This document shows, one piece after another, positions 37,713 to 48,764 of a stretch of 64,000 nucleotides of DNA. The stretch's first letter is position 1. The number at the start of each line of letters is the position of its first letter. Origin of the DNA: Silene latifolia. Its lineage: Eukaryota > Streptophyta > Magnoliopsida > Caryophyllales > Caryophyllaceae. The notes beneath the pieces are model-generated. The model had not been told where the DNA came from, did not search any database, and saw only the letters and a list, made by a program, of their open reading frames with translations. The stretch lies in assembly GCF_048544455.1 (NCBI RefSeq), contig NC_133538.1:146007922-146071921 (forward strand), in the 5' to 3' direction. The translations under genes and the position numbers were made by a program.

Positions 37713-37921
37713 TACCTCTTTAGTTTCACAAATGTACAGTGGTTTTTGAATTTTGATTTTCCACCTCCACCAGTGCTCAGATAAAATTAGTGATAATTAC
37801 TTTTAAACCGGAAATATATTCTTTCTTCATTGGTTGCGAATTTGTTTAAAATATCAACTCACCTTTAATGAGTGCACCTTTAATGGTTACTACATTTACA
37901 TATAAAACCAAAACAGACAGT
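37713..37921 (+). repeat. Left arm of a ~0.2 kb inverted repeat
   Basis: From CCTCTTTAGTTTCACAAATG to CCAAAACAGACAGT it matches the reverse complement of 38896-39113, about 85 percent by eye, with small gaps. The arms enclose about 970 bases. Confidence 0.85.
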
Positions 37922-38084
37922 CCAAATGAATTCACATTATGTTGCATGCCCTTCCTCTTATGGAAGTGCTGGAAGTTTCGTGGATTTATTTGCTGGTCTT
38001 ACTTATTATCATGTCAATTTCATCTTTTCAGGCTCTTCCCAATTGCAGGTGTATACACGCTTTTCTTTTTATATTTGTTGGGGG

Positions 38085-38400
38085 TACTTCAGTATTTGTA
38101 TAAGGACCGTCATTGGCATTAGAATTAAAAAATCATGTTTTTTTTTTGTTTTGGTTGATGATTTTAAAAATCAACTTAAGGTGTCTTTAACAGTATTTGT
38201 ATAAAGACCATCATTGACGTCAGTTTTAAAAATCATGTTAGGGTGTCTTTAGCATGATTGGTCATTGGTGTGCATAAAACGATCTATTCATAAAAGGAGT
38301 GCAAGGATACAAGGCTGACATTTGGTGCATAAAACAATTTGTTTGTATTAAGACCCGTCATTGGTGTGTAAGGTACTCTACTAAAAGGAGCAGGAGACTG
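38085..38400 (+). repeat. Degenerate tandem repeat in the inverted-repeat loop
   Basis: Units of the type GTATTTGTATAAAGACC followed by TCATTGG and AAATCATGTTAGGGTGTC recur three to four times with gaps, spaced about 80-110 bases. Confidence 0.6.
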
Positions 38401-38526
38401 ACATTTGGTAGTTCTATTCATATATAAATCGATCTTACCCGAGTACTTGTATAAAGGTGTTTTTTTTGCAATGATTGTGAGTCATGTTTTGTTCTGTGGT
38501 GTAACTCTGTGTATAAACTGGTGCAG

Positions 38527-38758
38527 GATGATGCATATTCACCAAATAGTATGAATTATTACAAATATGGTTATTCTGAACCTGTCTCAACACAATACTA
38601 CGGTAATAGTCCGCCTTATGAGGTTTTCGATCATTTGGTGCGGATTGATGAATACAGCAGAAGGGATACCGAGTTTTGTTCTACACTGACAGCTGAACAG
38701 ACAAGAGCAACAAATCGGCAGTCGTCGGACATAGTGTCAAATACGAGGCATCGGAATT
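38527..38758 (+). pseudogene. Exon-like fragment of unknown gene
   Basis: The piece has an acceptor (GGTGCAG) and donor (GTAAGTT), and is open throughout: DDAYSPNSMNYYKYGYSEPV then STQYYGNSPPYEVFDHLVRI. It is Tyr- and Ser-rich, like activation regions of transcription factors, and could be a later NAC exon. I do not recognise the family. It lies in the loop of the inverted repeat. Confidence 0.4.
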
Positions 38759-38895
38759 GTAAGTTCTTGATTCCATTTGTTTACATAATATTGAATATAG
38801 GTCATGACAGTGTCTTCCATGTTTGTTGCATGTATCTTTCTGCTGGTCATCCGATTGATGTTTGAACTGCAGTACCAAATTGATATTTGTTGTGC

Positions 38896-39113
38896 ACTAT
38901 CTGTTTTGGTTTTATATGTAAATGTAGTAATCATTAAAGGTGAGTTGCTATTTTAAATAAATTCTCAACCAATGAAGAGAGAATATATTTGCCGGTAGAA
39001 AAGTAATTATCACTGATTTTATCTAAGCAGGGAATGATGGACCTTAAATAGTTCTGATGGAGGTGGAAAATGGAAATTCAAAAGCCATTGTACATTTGTG
39101 AAACTAAAGAGGC
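38896..39113 (-). repeat. Right arm of the ~0.2 kb inverted repeat
   Basis: Reverse-complement match to 37713-37921. It includes an extra GGTCCATCATTCC-type insertion near 39030-39050. Confidence 0.85.
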
Positions 39114-41102
39114 AGATATATAAACAAAAATTTAGGAGAATAACTAATCAACATGTTAATATGGATATAAACATAAATTTAAGAAAAATAAGCTTAATCA
39201 ACATATTAAGAAGTTGAGTAGATTGTAGAGGCAAAAATCACACAAGTAGCAATCTCCAGTTCTTTTTATATCATGTATTCACTTTGCATGAATACTTGGG
39301 AACAAAAAATGTTATACCATGAGTTCATGTTCATCGTTGATCGACAAACTTATACGAATTTACATGCTTACAGATCATGTCATTTATCGTACTAAATCAC
39401 ATGCTTATAGATCGTGTCATTCGTCTTATTGAATTTCTCACCTTATACCTGTTGTCCTTCATTTGTTCCTTTCATTTCCCCGAGCGCGGATACACAATGC
39501 CACGTCCAATTTTTCCTCCCCAGTTTTCCACTTTCTCATCTCTTTAGTAATAGTAATTGTTACTTCATTTGTCGTACTTTTCAGCGATGCCCATATCACC
39601 TTACTGTAATCAATACATCGGCAGGTGCCGTTTTAGAGTGGTATGGAGAGGATGCTTAGCAATCTGACGGTAAACCTCCCCTACAAATTTAAAGCTGTAC
39701 TTATTCTTCATTGACAAAAGTTAATACTGTTGTAGAAACATGACAAAGATGAGATTAATTCCTATGGAAAATGTGAGTCGATGTGTATTATATGGAAAAA
39801 AAAGTAGGATCTTTAAGTTTAAACGATTATGTTGTTGCGTTCCACGTTTTTATTTATGTGTTTATGTTTTCTACTTTTACTTTTCTGTTTACAACCATGA
39901 CTTTTGAATTTGGGTAGATGTGTATTACATGGGAAATACTTTGGATCGATCGGTGCAGGGCGCAGATTCAAGATCAGTCAGTGCAGGAATAGACCATTGA
40001 AAAAGAGGACTGTTGTAAGTTTGTTTACAAGGTTTTGTTTATTCACTTGGAATTGTCAGCCCATTAATATTAGGTAATAGGCCTGGCCTGATTATATTTG
40101 TGTCCTGATATATTCCGTAGTTTGTTTAATTGCCTCTCTTTTGCCGAGATTGGAGTAGTTTTGTTGCTTTCGACAGTTTAGTCGTATGCTAATATGCATG
40201 TACTGATTTCCGCAAGCAATTGATATGGCAGACCCTCTCGACTCTGAGGTGAAGGTTTTGGGCCTTGCAATAAAATTTCTTGGTAGAGAAGATATAGTAG
40301 ATATAGTTTCTTCAGGTTCCAGAAAACGGAAAGTTCAAGGGTACTTGATTTACATTTTTGGTGCTCGCCATGTTACTTCAGTTAGGTTAGTGAAGATTAC
40401 ATTATGTCTAACAAGTTTTGATTATTGATGGTCATTGTTTTTAAATATAGCTTTTGTCATGATTAGCGCTCTTCTTAATTTGAAATATTCCATATTTGAC
40501 GGAGTATGAGGTTCATTAGGTTGAGAATTATGGTTGGCTGACATATTTCAAATATTCAGTCAATCGACATTTTAAGACTTGAGATAAGAGTCTAAGCTCC
40601 ATAATGCTTTGTGATAGTGAATTATATGTTCCTACTTTATACTAATAAGACCGTTCTATCGGTTTGAGTAATCTTAAGGATTATTTCAGGCCGCTTACTC
40701 CACTCCAAGTCGGGATGGGTGCCCGAGCTAGATTCGAACCAGCTCCTCAGAAAACGGGGAATTTCCATGCTTAAATTGTAGTTAGAAATGCTGCTGTCGG
40801 ATAAAGGGCATAGCTTCCAAGTTGGATACTCACAAGGCTAAAACTATGCACGAAGATGAAAGAAATATGGGACTTGAGGAGCTTTGAATGCAACAACAAA
40901 GAATGTTATCATTAGTTCATTACAATATTACTACACTCTTAGTTGTTGGCAATTTGTGTTACTCATGACGTTTCCAAGTATTTACGCAAATTTTGTAATG
41001 AATACTATGGTCGTTCCACCATATATACCTATATAATGAACCGCGTCCCTTTCTATTGATGCATTACCTCCTTACTTCCGCTTACAATTCCACCAAATTG
41101 GG
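39114..41102 (+). other. Mostly non-coding DNA with small exon-like pieces
   Basis: Possible exon pieces have acceptors: 39585-39658 (TTTTCAG then RCPYHLTVINTSAG), about 39959-40014 (RRFKISQCRNRPLKKRT before GTAAG), and about 40233-40340 (LDSEVKVLGLAIKFLGRED). None is recognised; they might be parts of one captured gene. Nothing else is supported. Confidence 0.35.
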
Positions 41103-41138
41103 GCACCGCGCCTGATAGGGCACGGTGCAACAACTAGT
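41103..41138 (+). mobile_element. Helitron 3' terminus (plus strand)
   Basis: GCACCGCGCCTGATAGGG with CACGGTGC forms an 11-bp stem with one mismatch and a short loop. It is followed by AACAA and CTAG before T at 41138. This is the Helitron 3' hairpin plus CTRR layout. The element would extend leftward over the NAC and exon fragments; no 5' TC end was identified. Confidence 0.55.
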
Positions 41139-41594
41139 ACTCAAAAAGGTATATTTACTAGTAACGGAAAGATAAACAAGTAATTGGCGATAAAAATGGT
41201 AATTAATTAGCATGTTTAGAATAAACTCCACGTGGTAGAGTTGATTCTCAACTCATCCGGAATGTAGCAGAATTTTAGTTTGTCATGAATTGGATATGAG
41301 GTAAAGTTGGACAATTGGTCTTGCTTAAGACGGGTTGTATCCGTCGTAAGTTTGCGATGAGTCGAATCATACCAACTAAGGAGGGAATGGGTCGGATTAG
41401 AGTACAAGTGGACTGAGTAGACTGTATTTGTGAGCCGCCTAATTAATACAAAGTCACTGTGAAGTGACAATTCTTGCATTAAACAATTATTTCCCTCAAC
41501 ATTACATTTACTTTTCCAAAACAATGTTTTAACCAAACATTTACTTCCTCATCGGACAATATTCATATTCATCATCTTCGAGTCATAAAACCAC
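41139..41594. other. Intergenic DNA
   Basis: No gene is seen. CTTAAGACGGGTTGTATCCGTCG at 41323-41345 is a MITE-like motif related to 24437-24612. The segment ends with the target duplication of the next element. Confidence 0.5.
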
Positions 41595-41985
41595 TAGGGG
41601 AGGGCATAATCCGGTCCGAACCGAAAAAATGGACCGGTCCGGACCGGAACCGGAATTAAAAATTCCGGTCCGGTCCCCGGTCCAACATTGTTAATGATTC
41701 CGGTTTCCGGTCCGGTTCGGTCTTGGACCGGAAAAACCGGAATTATTGTATTTTTTATTTTATTTTTAAAAATAGGAAAATATTATATAAAAAAAAACAA
41801 GTATACACCTATTTAATCAGTTCCAATCAGTCCGGTTTTTGGACCGGAATCTGAAAAATAGGGTATGTAGAAATAATTCCGGTCCAGCCGGTCCGGTCCG
41901 GTCCGGTCTCCGGTCCATGATTTTTTTGGATTCCGGTTCCGGTCCATTCTGATTCCGGTCCGGTCCGAACCCGTGCCCAGCCCTA
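41595..41985. mobile_element. hAT-type MITE rich in CCGGTCC
   Basis: An 8-bp duplication AAAACCAC flanks it at 41587-41594 and 41986-41993. The ends TAGGGGAGGGCA and TGCCCAGCCCTA are imperfect inverses. The 391-bp interior is dominated by GGACCGG/CCGGTCC words. Eight-base duplications and TAGGG..GGCA ends fit hAT. Confidence 0.9.
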
Positions 41986-41993
41986 AAAACCAC

Positions 41994-42668
<675 letters not shown>

Positions 42669-42779
42669 TAAAGTTCAAATGAGTCCCTTCATATACTTTG
42701 AGTCCATAAGTCCTTTCCACAACCCTTGGATCATGCATGGTGGAAGGTTGAGATTGAAAGCAAAAAACACACTTAACAC

Positions 42780-43234
42780 TAGACCTGGCAAATCGGGTTA
42801 ACGGGTCGGGTTCGGATCGGGCCATTTCGGGTCGGGCTATTTCGGGTTTCTCAAATTTTCGGGTTAGCTCGGGTCAATTTGGGTCATTTCGGATTTGGTC
42901 ATTTCGGGTTTGTTGGTCGGGTCTGTTTTGCAAGCGGGTCGGGTTATTTTGGTCGGGTCATTTTTCGGGTAAATGATTAAGAGAGAAAAAGGCATTCAAG
43001 TCTTTTGGGGTCAATTAGAGTTATATTTTATCGGGTTATTTTCGGGTTGAGTGGTTTGGTGGACATTTTGGGTCGGGTGCTACGGGTCCATGAAAGCTCG
43101 GGTCATTTTCGGGTCGGGTCGGATCAATTCGGGCTTCGGGTGTCATTCGGGTGCGGCAGTTCGGGTCGATTTCGGGTCTCGGGTCAACCTTTTCGGGTCG
43201 GGTCAATCGGGTCGGATTGGTTTTGCCAGGTCTA
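42780..43234. mobile_element. hAT-type MITE rich in TCGGGT, inside element A
   Basis: Ends TAGACCTGGCAAA and TTTGCCAGGTCTA are perfect inverses. An 8-bp duplication CTTAACAC flanks it at 42772-42779 and 43235-43242. Element B has the matching empty site, one CTTAACAC (47894-47901, reversed). The interior is made of GGGTCGGGT-like words. Confidence 0.95.
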
Positions 43235-43559
43235 CTTAACACTAATTAATTTACTTCTCTCTCTAGTTTTAGTAATACATTCACTAATTCATTATCATAC
43301 ACAATTAACACCACCTTTTGTCTTATACTTCAAAGTTTGTGAAAATTTTGTTAACATTTTTCCTGGTTCGGTTTTTTCATTTTTTTTTTCGAGACAAGTT
43401 TTCGACATTTTAGGATTTTACGAGTGTAATTCTAAACAAAAGTGTAATTTTAAGGAATATTTACGAGAATTTTGCGTTTTACAAGTTTAACTTCAATCTT
43501 TTTCGAGTGATTTTGACGAATAATATTTTGAATTTTTGTAATTTTATCACAAGTTATTG

Positions 43560-44345
43560 TAATTTTAGCATTTTACGAGTGTTATTTTAACAACAAAAAG
43601 TGTTATTTTAGTCCATGTAAGTGTAATTTCAGTCCAATAAAATTGTTATTTTAGTCCAGGAGAATGTAATTTTAGTCCAGGAAAGTGTAATTTTAGTCAA
43701 GAAAAGTATAATTTCAGTCCACTGAGAATGTAATTTTAGTCCATTGAGAGAGTAACATTAGTCCAATGAGAATATGACCAAGTCCATTGAGAGTGTAACA
43801 TTAGTCCAATATAAGTAAGTGTAATTCTAGCAGAAAAAGTGTAATTTTAGCAGAAAAAAGAGTTATTCTAGCAGAAAAAAGTATAATTTTAACAGAAAAA
43901 AAAGTGTAATTTTAATAGAAAAAAAAGTGTAATTTTAATAGAAAAAAGTGTATCTTTAACAGAAAAAGTGTAACTTTAATAGAAAAAAGTGTAATTTTAA
44001 TAGAAAAAAGTGTAATTTTAATGGAGAAAAATATAATTTTAATGGAGAAAAGTGTAACTTCAATAATAGAGAAAAATATAATTTTAAGAGAAAAAAGTAT
44101 AACTTTTAATAGAAAAAGTGTAATTTTAATGGAGAAAGTGTAATTTTAATGGAGAAAAATATAATTTTAATAATAAAGAAAAATGTAACTTTAACAGAAA
44201 AAAGTGTAATTTTAATAGAAAAATGTATAATTTTAATGAAGAAAAGTGTAACTTTAATAGAAAAAACTGTAATTTTAATAAGTGTAACTTTAATAGTGAA
44301 AAGTATAACTTTAATAATGAAAAGTGTAATTTTAATAAAGATAAA
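43560..44345 (+). repeat. ~21-bp tandem repeat array of element A
   Basis: Units such as GAAAAAAGTGTAATTTTAAT repeat with small variation. One frame stays open over 143 codons (44149-44580) with a KSVILIEK-like heptad, which follows from the 21-base period. Confidence 0.85.
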
Positions 44346-44979
44346 GATAAGTATAATCTTAAAAAAAAATAGATCTAGGTTTAACCCTTTAAAACTAGAT
44401 CTAACTTTTTCATTTGTTTTTTTTTTTAAAAAAAAAAAATCAAATCTTCACCATCACAACAACACCAACACGACTTTACTCGAAAAAAAAATGATATGTA
44501 ACAAGACACCCAAAAACAAAACTAATGTCATACTAACACCCAAAATAAAAAAAAATGCATGTAAAAAGACAAAAACATAAACAAAATCTCATTAAAAAAT
44601 AAGACATTTTAAATACAAAATATGAAAATAATAATTATAAAACGAGATTTAAAAAAAAATATAAACATAAAATTATTTAAATCTTTCTCCTCATTTTATA
44701 GAACTAATAATTAAAATCAAAATTATATTTCAAAAACTAAAACTAAAACAATAACACATGTAAAAAAAAGAAAAAGAAAAAAGAAAGACGAAACCAGATC
44801 TGAAAAGGGAGAGGGGAAGGAAAATTTAAATCTTTCTCCTCATTTTATAGAACTAATAATTAAAATCAAAATTATATTTCAAAAACTAAAACTAAAACAA
44901 TAACGCACGAAAAAAAAGGACGAAACCAGATCTGAAAAGGGAGAGGGGAAGGAAAAAAAAATACAAAATCAAATCTTGG

Positions 44980-45215
44980 GCTGTGGCGTGAGGCGGTAGT
45001 GTGGGCTGTGGCGGTGGTGTGGCGTGGGCTGTGGCGTGAGGCGGTGGTGGCTGTAGGCTGTAGCGTGAGGCGGTGGTGGCTGTAGGCTGTAGCGTGAGGC
45101 GGTGGTGGCTGTGCGGATCTGGGTGTGCGGTGGTGGTGTGGGTGTGCGGTGGTGTTGGCGGGCGGCGGAGTTGGGCCGTGGATGGTGGTGGTGTGGTGGG
45201 CCGACGGGTGGGTTT
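44980..45215 (+). repeat. GC-rich GGCTGTGGCGTGAGGCGGT repeat block
   Basis: Units of GGCTGTAGCGTGAGGCGGTG recur about five times in element A. Element B has a C-rich counterpart at 45920-46200 of different detailed sequence. Confidence 0.7.
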
Positions 45216-45544
45216 TTTATTTTGGGAGGTTTTGATTTATTTGGTTTTTGTTAGGTTTTGATTTATTTGGTTTTTGGTAGGTTTTGATTTATTTGGGTTT
45301 AGAGAGATGAGAGTATTGAAATTGTGTGAGATGAGAGAGAAATGGTGAGTGGAAAAGTATATATATGTTAAATTAGTGGTTAATTAGGATATGTTGTTAA
45401 TTAATTAGTATAGTAGAGAGAGTGGTAAATTAGCTCATTAATCTCCTTTTTTTTTTTCAATCACAACCCTCCATCTCCCTCATCCAATGGCTCTAAAGAG
45501 AACTTATGGACTCACATCTAAGACATGGACTTACTTGATCCTAA

Positions 45545-45548
<4 letters not shown>

Positions 45549-45596
<48 letters not shown>
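45549..45596. repeat. (TA)n run 2, between elements A and B
   Basis: About 24 TA units separate the two inverted elements. Confidence 0.98.
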
Positions 45597-45600
<4 letters not shown>

Positions 45601-48003
45601 TTAGGATCATGTAAGTCCACCTCTTACATGTGAGTCCATAAGTTCTACTTAGAGCCCTTGGATGAGGGAAAAGGATGGCTGAGATTTACACAAGAAAAAA
45701 GGAGATTTAAGCTAATTAAACCACTCTCTCACTACCCATACTAATTAATTCTAATTAATCACTAATTCAATATATATACATTTTCCTCCCACCTACTTAT
45801 CTCTCATCCACACAATTTCCCTCATATTTTATCTCAAAAATCTCTCATTTCTCAAAAACCAAAAAAATTCAAAATCTGAAAAATCAAAACAATTCTCTCC
45901 ATCTTCCTCTCTCTCCCACCCCCGCCGGCCCCACTACCGACCACCACCCTCACCCTCCATCCCGACACCACCCACCCTCACCAACTCACAGCCACACCCA
46001 CACCTACCCTCACCTACTTACGACCCCACACCTACCCACGCCCACCCACCACTTCGGATCCACCCACAATGACCACACCCACCCTCACCTACTCACGACC
46101 ACACTCACCACCCACGCCCACCCACAACAGCCGCCACCTTCTCATCTCCTCCATCCACCACCTTCCCCTATCGCCGCTTTGTCACCCCGCCTCTTCTAAC
46201 CCCGGATCGCGCTTTGTGACACCCCCGACACCGCACACACACCCTCCTCTACCAAGGCTGCCGCCTTATCTTCTTCCCATTTTTGTATCTTTTTTTTTAA
46301 AAAATTTTTGGGATTATGGTGGTTGGCAGTGATTAAACCGTAAATATAGATGTAAAGAGTTTCTTGTGGCCAGTCTTTTTTCCCATTTTTCTATCTTTCT
46401 TGTTTTATATGCATTAGCACATGTGGCCTTTCTTCTTAATTTTATGCGAGAGCTGCTTCTTAGTCATTAGTGTAGGGTATAAAGAGTGTTTTTTTTGTTT
46501 TGTTTTATACGAGTAAGTTCTAGATTTCTTTTTTAACCTTTTTTAGAGAATGGTTGTGTTGAAGGACTCCAATCCTAAATATTACAATACCCAACACTAC
46601 CACGTTCCATTCTTTTTTTGGGCACTTCCCTTTTCAGATCTGAAAATAATGCTATTTTTTTATATTTAAAAATTAGTCTTACATCTCACTTTGTGGATTA
46701 TTATTGTTTTATATTTATTAAAGTTAAGATTACACTTTTTGTTGTTAGAATTACGCTTTTTTCTGTTAAAATTACACTTTTCCTCATTAAAATTACACTT
46801 TTTTCTGTTAAAATTAAACTTTTTTCTGCTAGAATAACACTTTTTTCGGCTAAAATTACACTTTTTGTTGTTAGAATTACACTTTTTTCGGTTAGAATTA
46901 CACTTTTTTCTGTTAAAATTACACTTTTCTTCATTAAAATTACACTTTGTTCTGTTAAAATTATACTTTTTTTTGCTAGAATAACACTTTTTTCGGCTAA
47001 AATTACACTTTTTAATGTTAGAATTACACTTTTTTCTGTTAGAATTACACTTTTTTCTGTTAAAATTACACTTGTCTTCATTAAAATTACATTTTTTTCT
47101 GTTAAAATTATACTTTTTTTTTGCTAGAATAACACTTTTTCTGCTAAAATTACACTTTTTGTTGTTGTTAGAATTACACTTTTTTCTGTTAAAATTACAC
47201 TTTTCTCCGCTAAAATTACACTTTTTTCTGTTAAAATTATATTTTTTTCTGCTAGAATAACACTTTTTTCGGCTAAAATTACACTTTTTCTGCTAGAATT
47301 ACACTTACTACTATTGGACTAATGTTACACTCTCCATGGACTTGGTCATATTCTCATATTCTCATTGGACTAATGTTACACTCTCAATGGACTAAAATTA
47401 CATTCTCGATTGGATTTGAAATTATACTTTTCTCGGACTAAAATTACACTTTTACGGACTAAAATTACATTCTCCTTGACTAAAAATAACAATCTCATTC
47501 ATTTGAAATTACACTTACTTGGACTAAAATAACACTTTTTGTCATTAAAATAACACTCGTATAATGCTAAATTACAATAACTTGTGATAAAATTACAAAA
47601 ATTCAAAATATTATTCGTTAAAATCACTCGGAAAAGATTGAAGTTAAACTTGTAAAACGCTAAATTCTCGAAAATATTCCTTAAAATTACACTTTTTCCT
47701 GTTAGAATTACACTCGTAAAATCCTAAAATGTCGAAAACTTGTCTCGAAAAAAAAATGAAAAAACCGAAACAGGAAAAATGTTAACAAAATTTTCACAAA
47801 CTTTGAAGTATAAGACAAAAGGTGGTGTTAATTGTGTATGATAATGAATTAGTGAATGTATTACTAAAACTAGAGAGAGAAGTAAATTAATTAGTGTTAA
47901 GTGTGTTTCTTGCTTTAAATCTCAACCTTCCACCATGCATGATCCAAGGGTTGTGGGAGGGACTTATGGACTCAAAATATATAAGGGACTTATTTGAACT
48001 TGA

Positions 48004-48008
<5 letters not shown>
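45597..48008 (-). mobile_element. (TA)n-bounded element B, inverted copy of A
   Basis: It starts AGTGTTAGGATCATGTAAG and ends CAAGTTCAAATAAG-type sequence when reversed. It matches element A in reverse over ends, the flanking TTCTCTC leader-like DNA and the repeat array. It lacks the hAT MITE present in A. Confidence 0.8.
46725..47320 (-). repeat. ~21-bp tandem repeat array of element B
   Basis: Plus-strand units are GTTAAAATTACACTTTTTTC and variants, the reverse of the array in A. Both strands give long accidental ORFs. Confidence 0.85.

Positions 48009-48090
<82 letters not shown>
48007..48090. repeat. (TA)n run 3, between elements B and C
   Basis: About 42 TA units, followed by (GA)5. 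Confidence 0.98.
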
Positions 48091-48101
<11 letters not shown>

Positions 48102-48318
48102 GCAAGATCCGGTGAGTCCACCTATATATTTGAGTCCATGAGTCCATAAGTCCATAAAACAATATCACGCACTATACAAAACAATATCACAATTTTTTTT
48201 TTCAAATTTTTTTTTTCGGGAATTTTTTTTTTTCGATTTTTTTTTTTTTTTTTTTTAAGCTGTATTGTTTAGTATAACGTGTGATATTGTATTACAAAAC
48301 AATATCACGATTTTTTTT

Positions 48319-48366
<48 letters not shown>

Positions 48367-48673
48367 AAGATGTGATATTGTTTAGTATAACGTGTGATAT
48401 TGTATTACAAAACAATATCACGATTTTTTTTTCAAATTTTTTTTTTTTGAAAAAGTTTTTTTTTTTTTTTTTTTTTTTTTTTGTAAGTAGTTTGTGATAT
48501 TGTTTAGTGTAACGTGTGATATTGTATTACAAAACAATATCACGACTTTTTTTGGGAATTTTTTTTCAAATTTTTTTTTTTTTTGAATATAATTTGTGAT
48601 ATTGTTTAATATAAAGTGTGATATTGTATCATGGACTCACGGACTCAAAAAGATAGGGTGGACTCATGTGATC

Positions 48674-48676
<3 letters not shown>
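48091..48676. mobile_element. (TA)n-bounded element C, short relative of A and B
   Basis: The left end contains AAGATCCGGTGAGTCCACC; the right end reversed reads ATTAGGATCACATGAGTCC. Both then carry TGAGTCC repeats like A and B. The interior is different: four copies of GTGATATTGT..AACAATATCAC words separated by long poly-T. Confidence 0.75.

Positions 48677-48762
<86 letters not shown>
48677..48762. repeat. (TA)n run 4
   Basis: About 43 TA units, at the right edge of element C. Confidence 0.98.

Positions 48763-48764
<2 letters not shown>

Noticed and set aside
40700..40780. Possible SINE or tRNA-like box B (GGTTCGAATCTAGC on minus)
   Set aside because: No box A at the right distance, no cloverleaf and no poly-A or T tail; one box is not enough.
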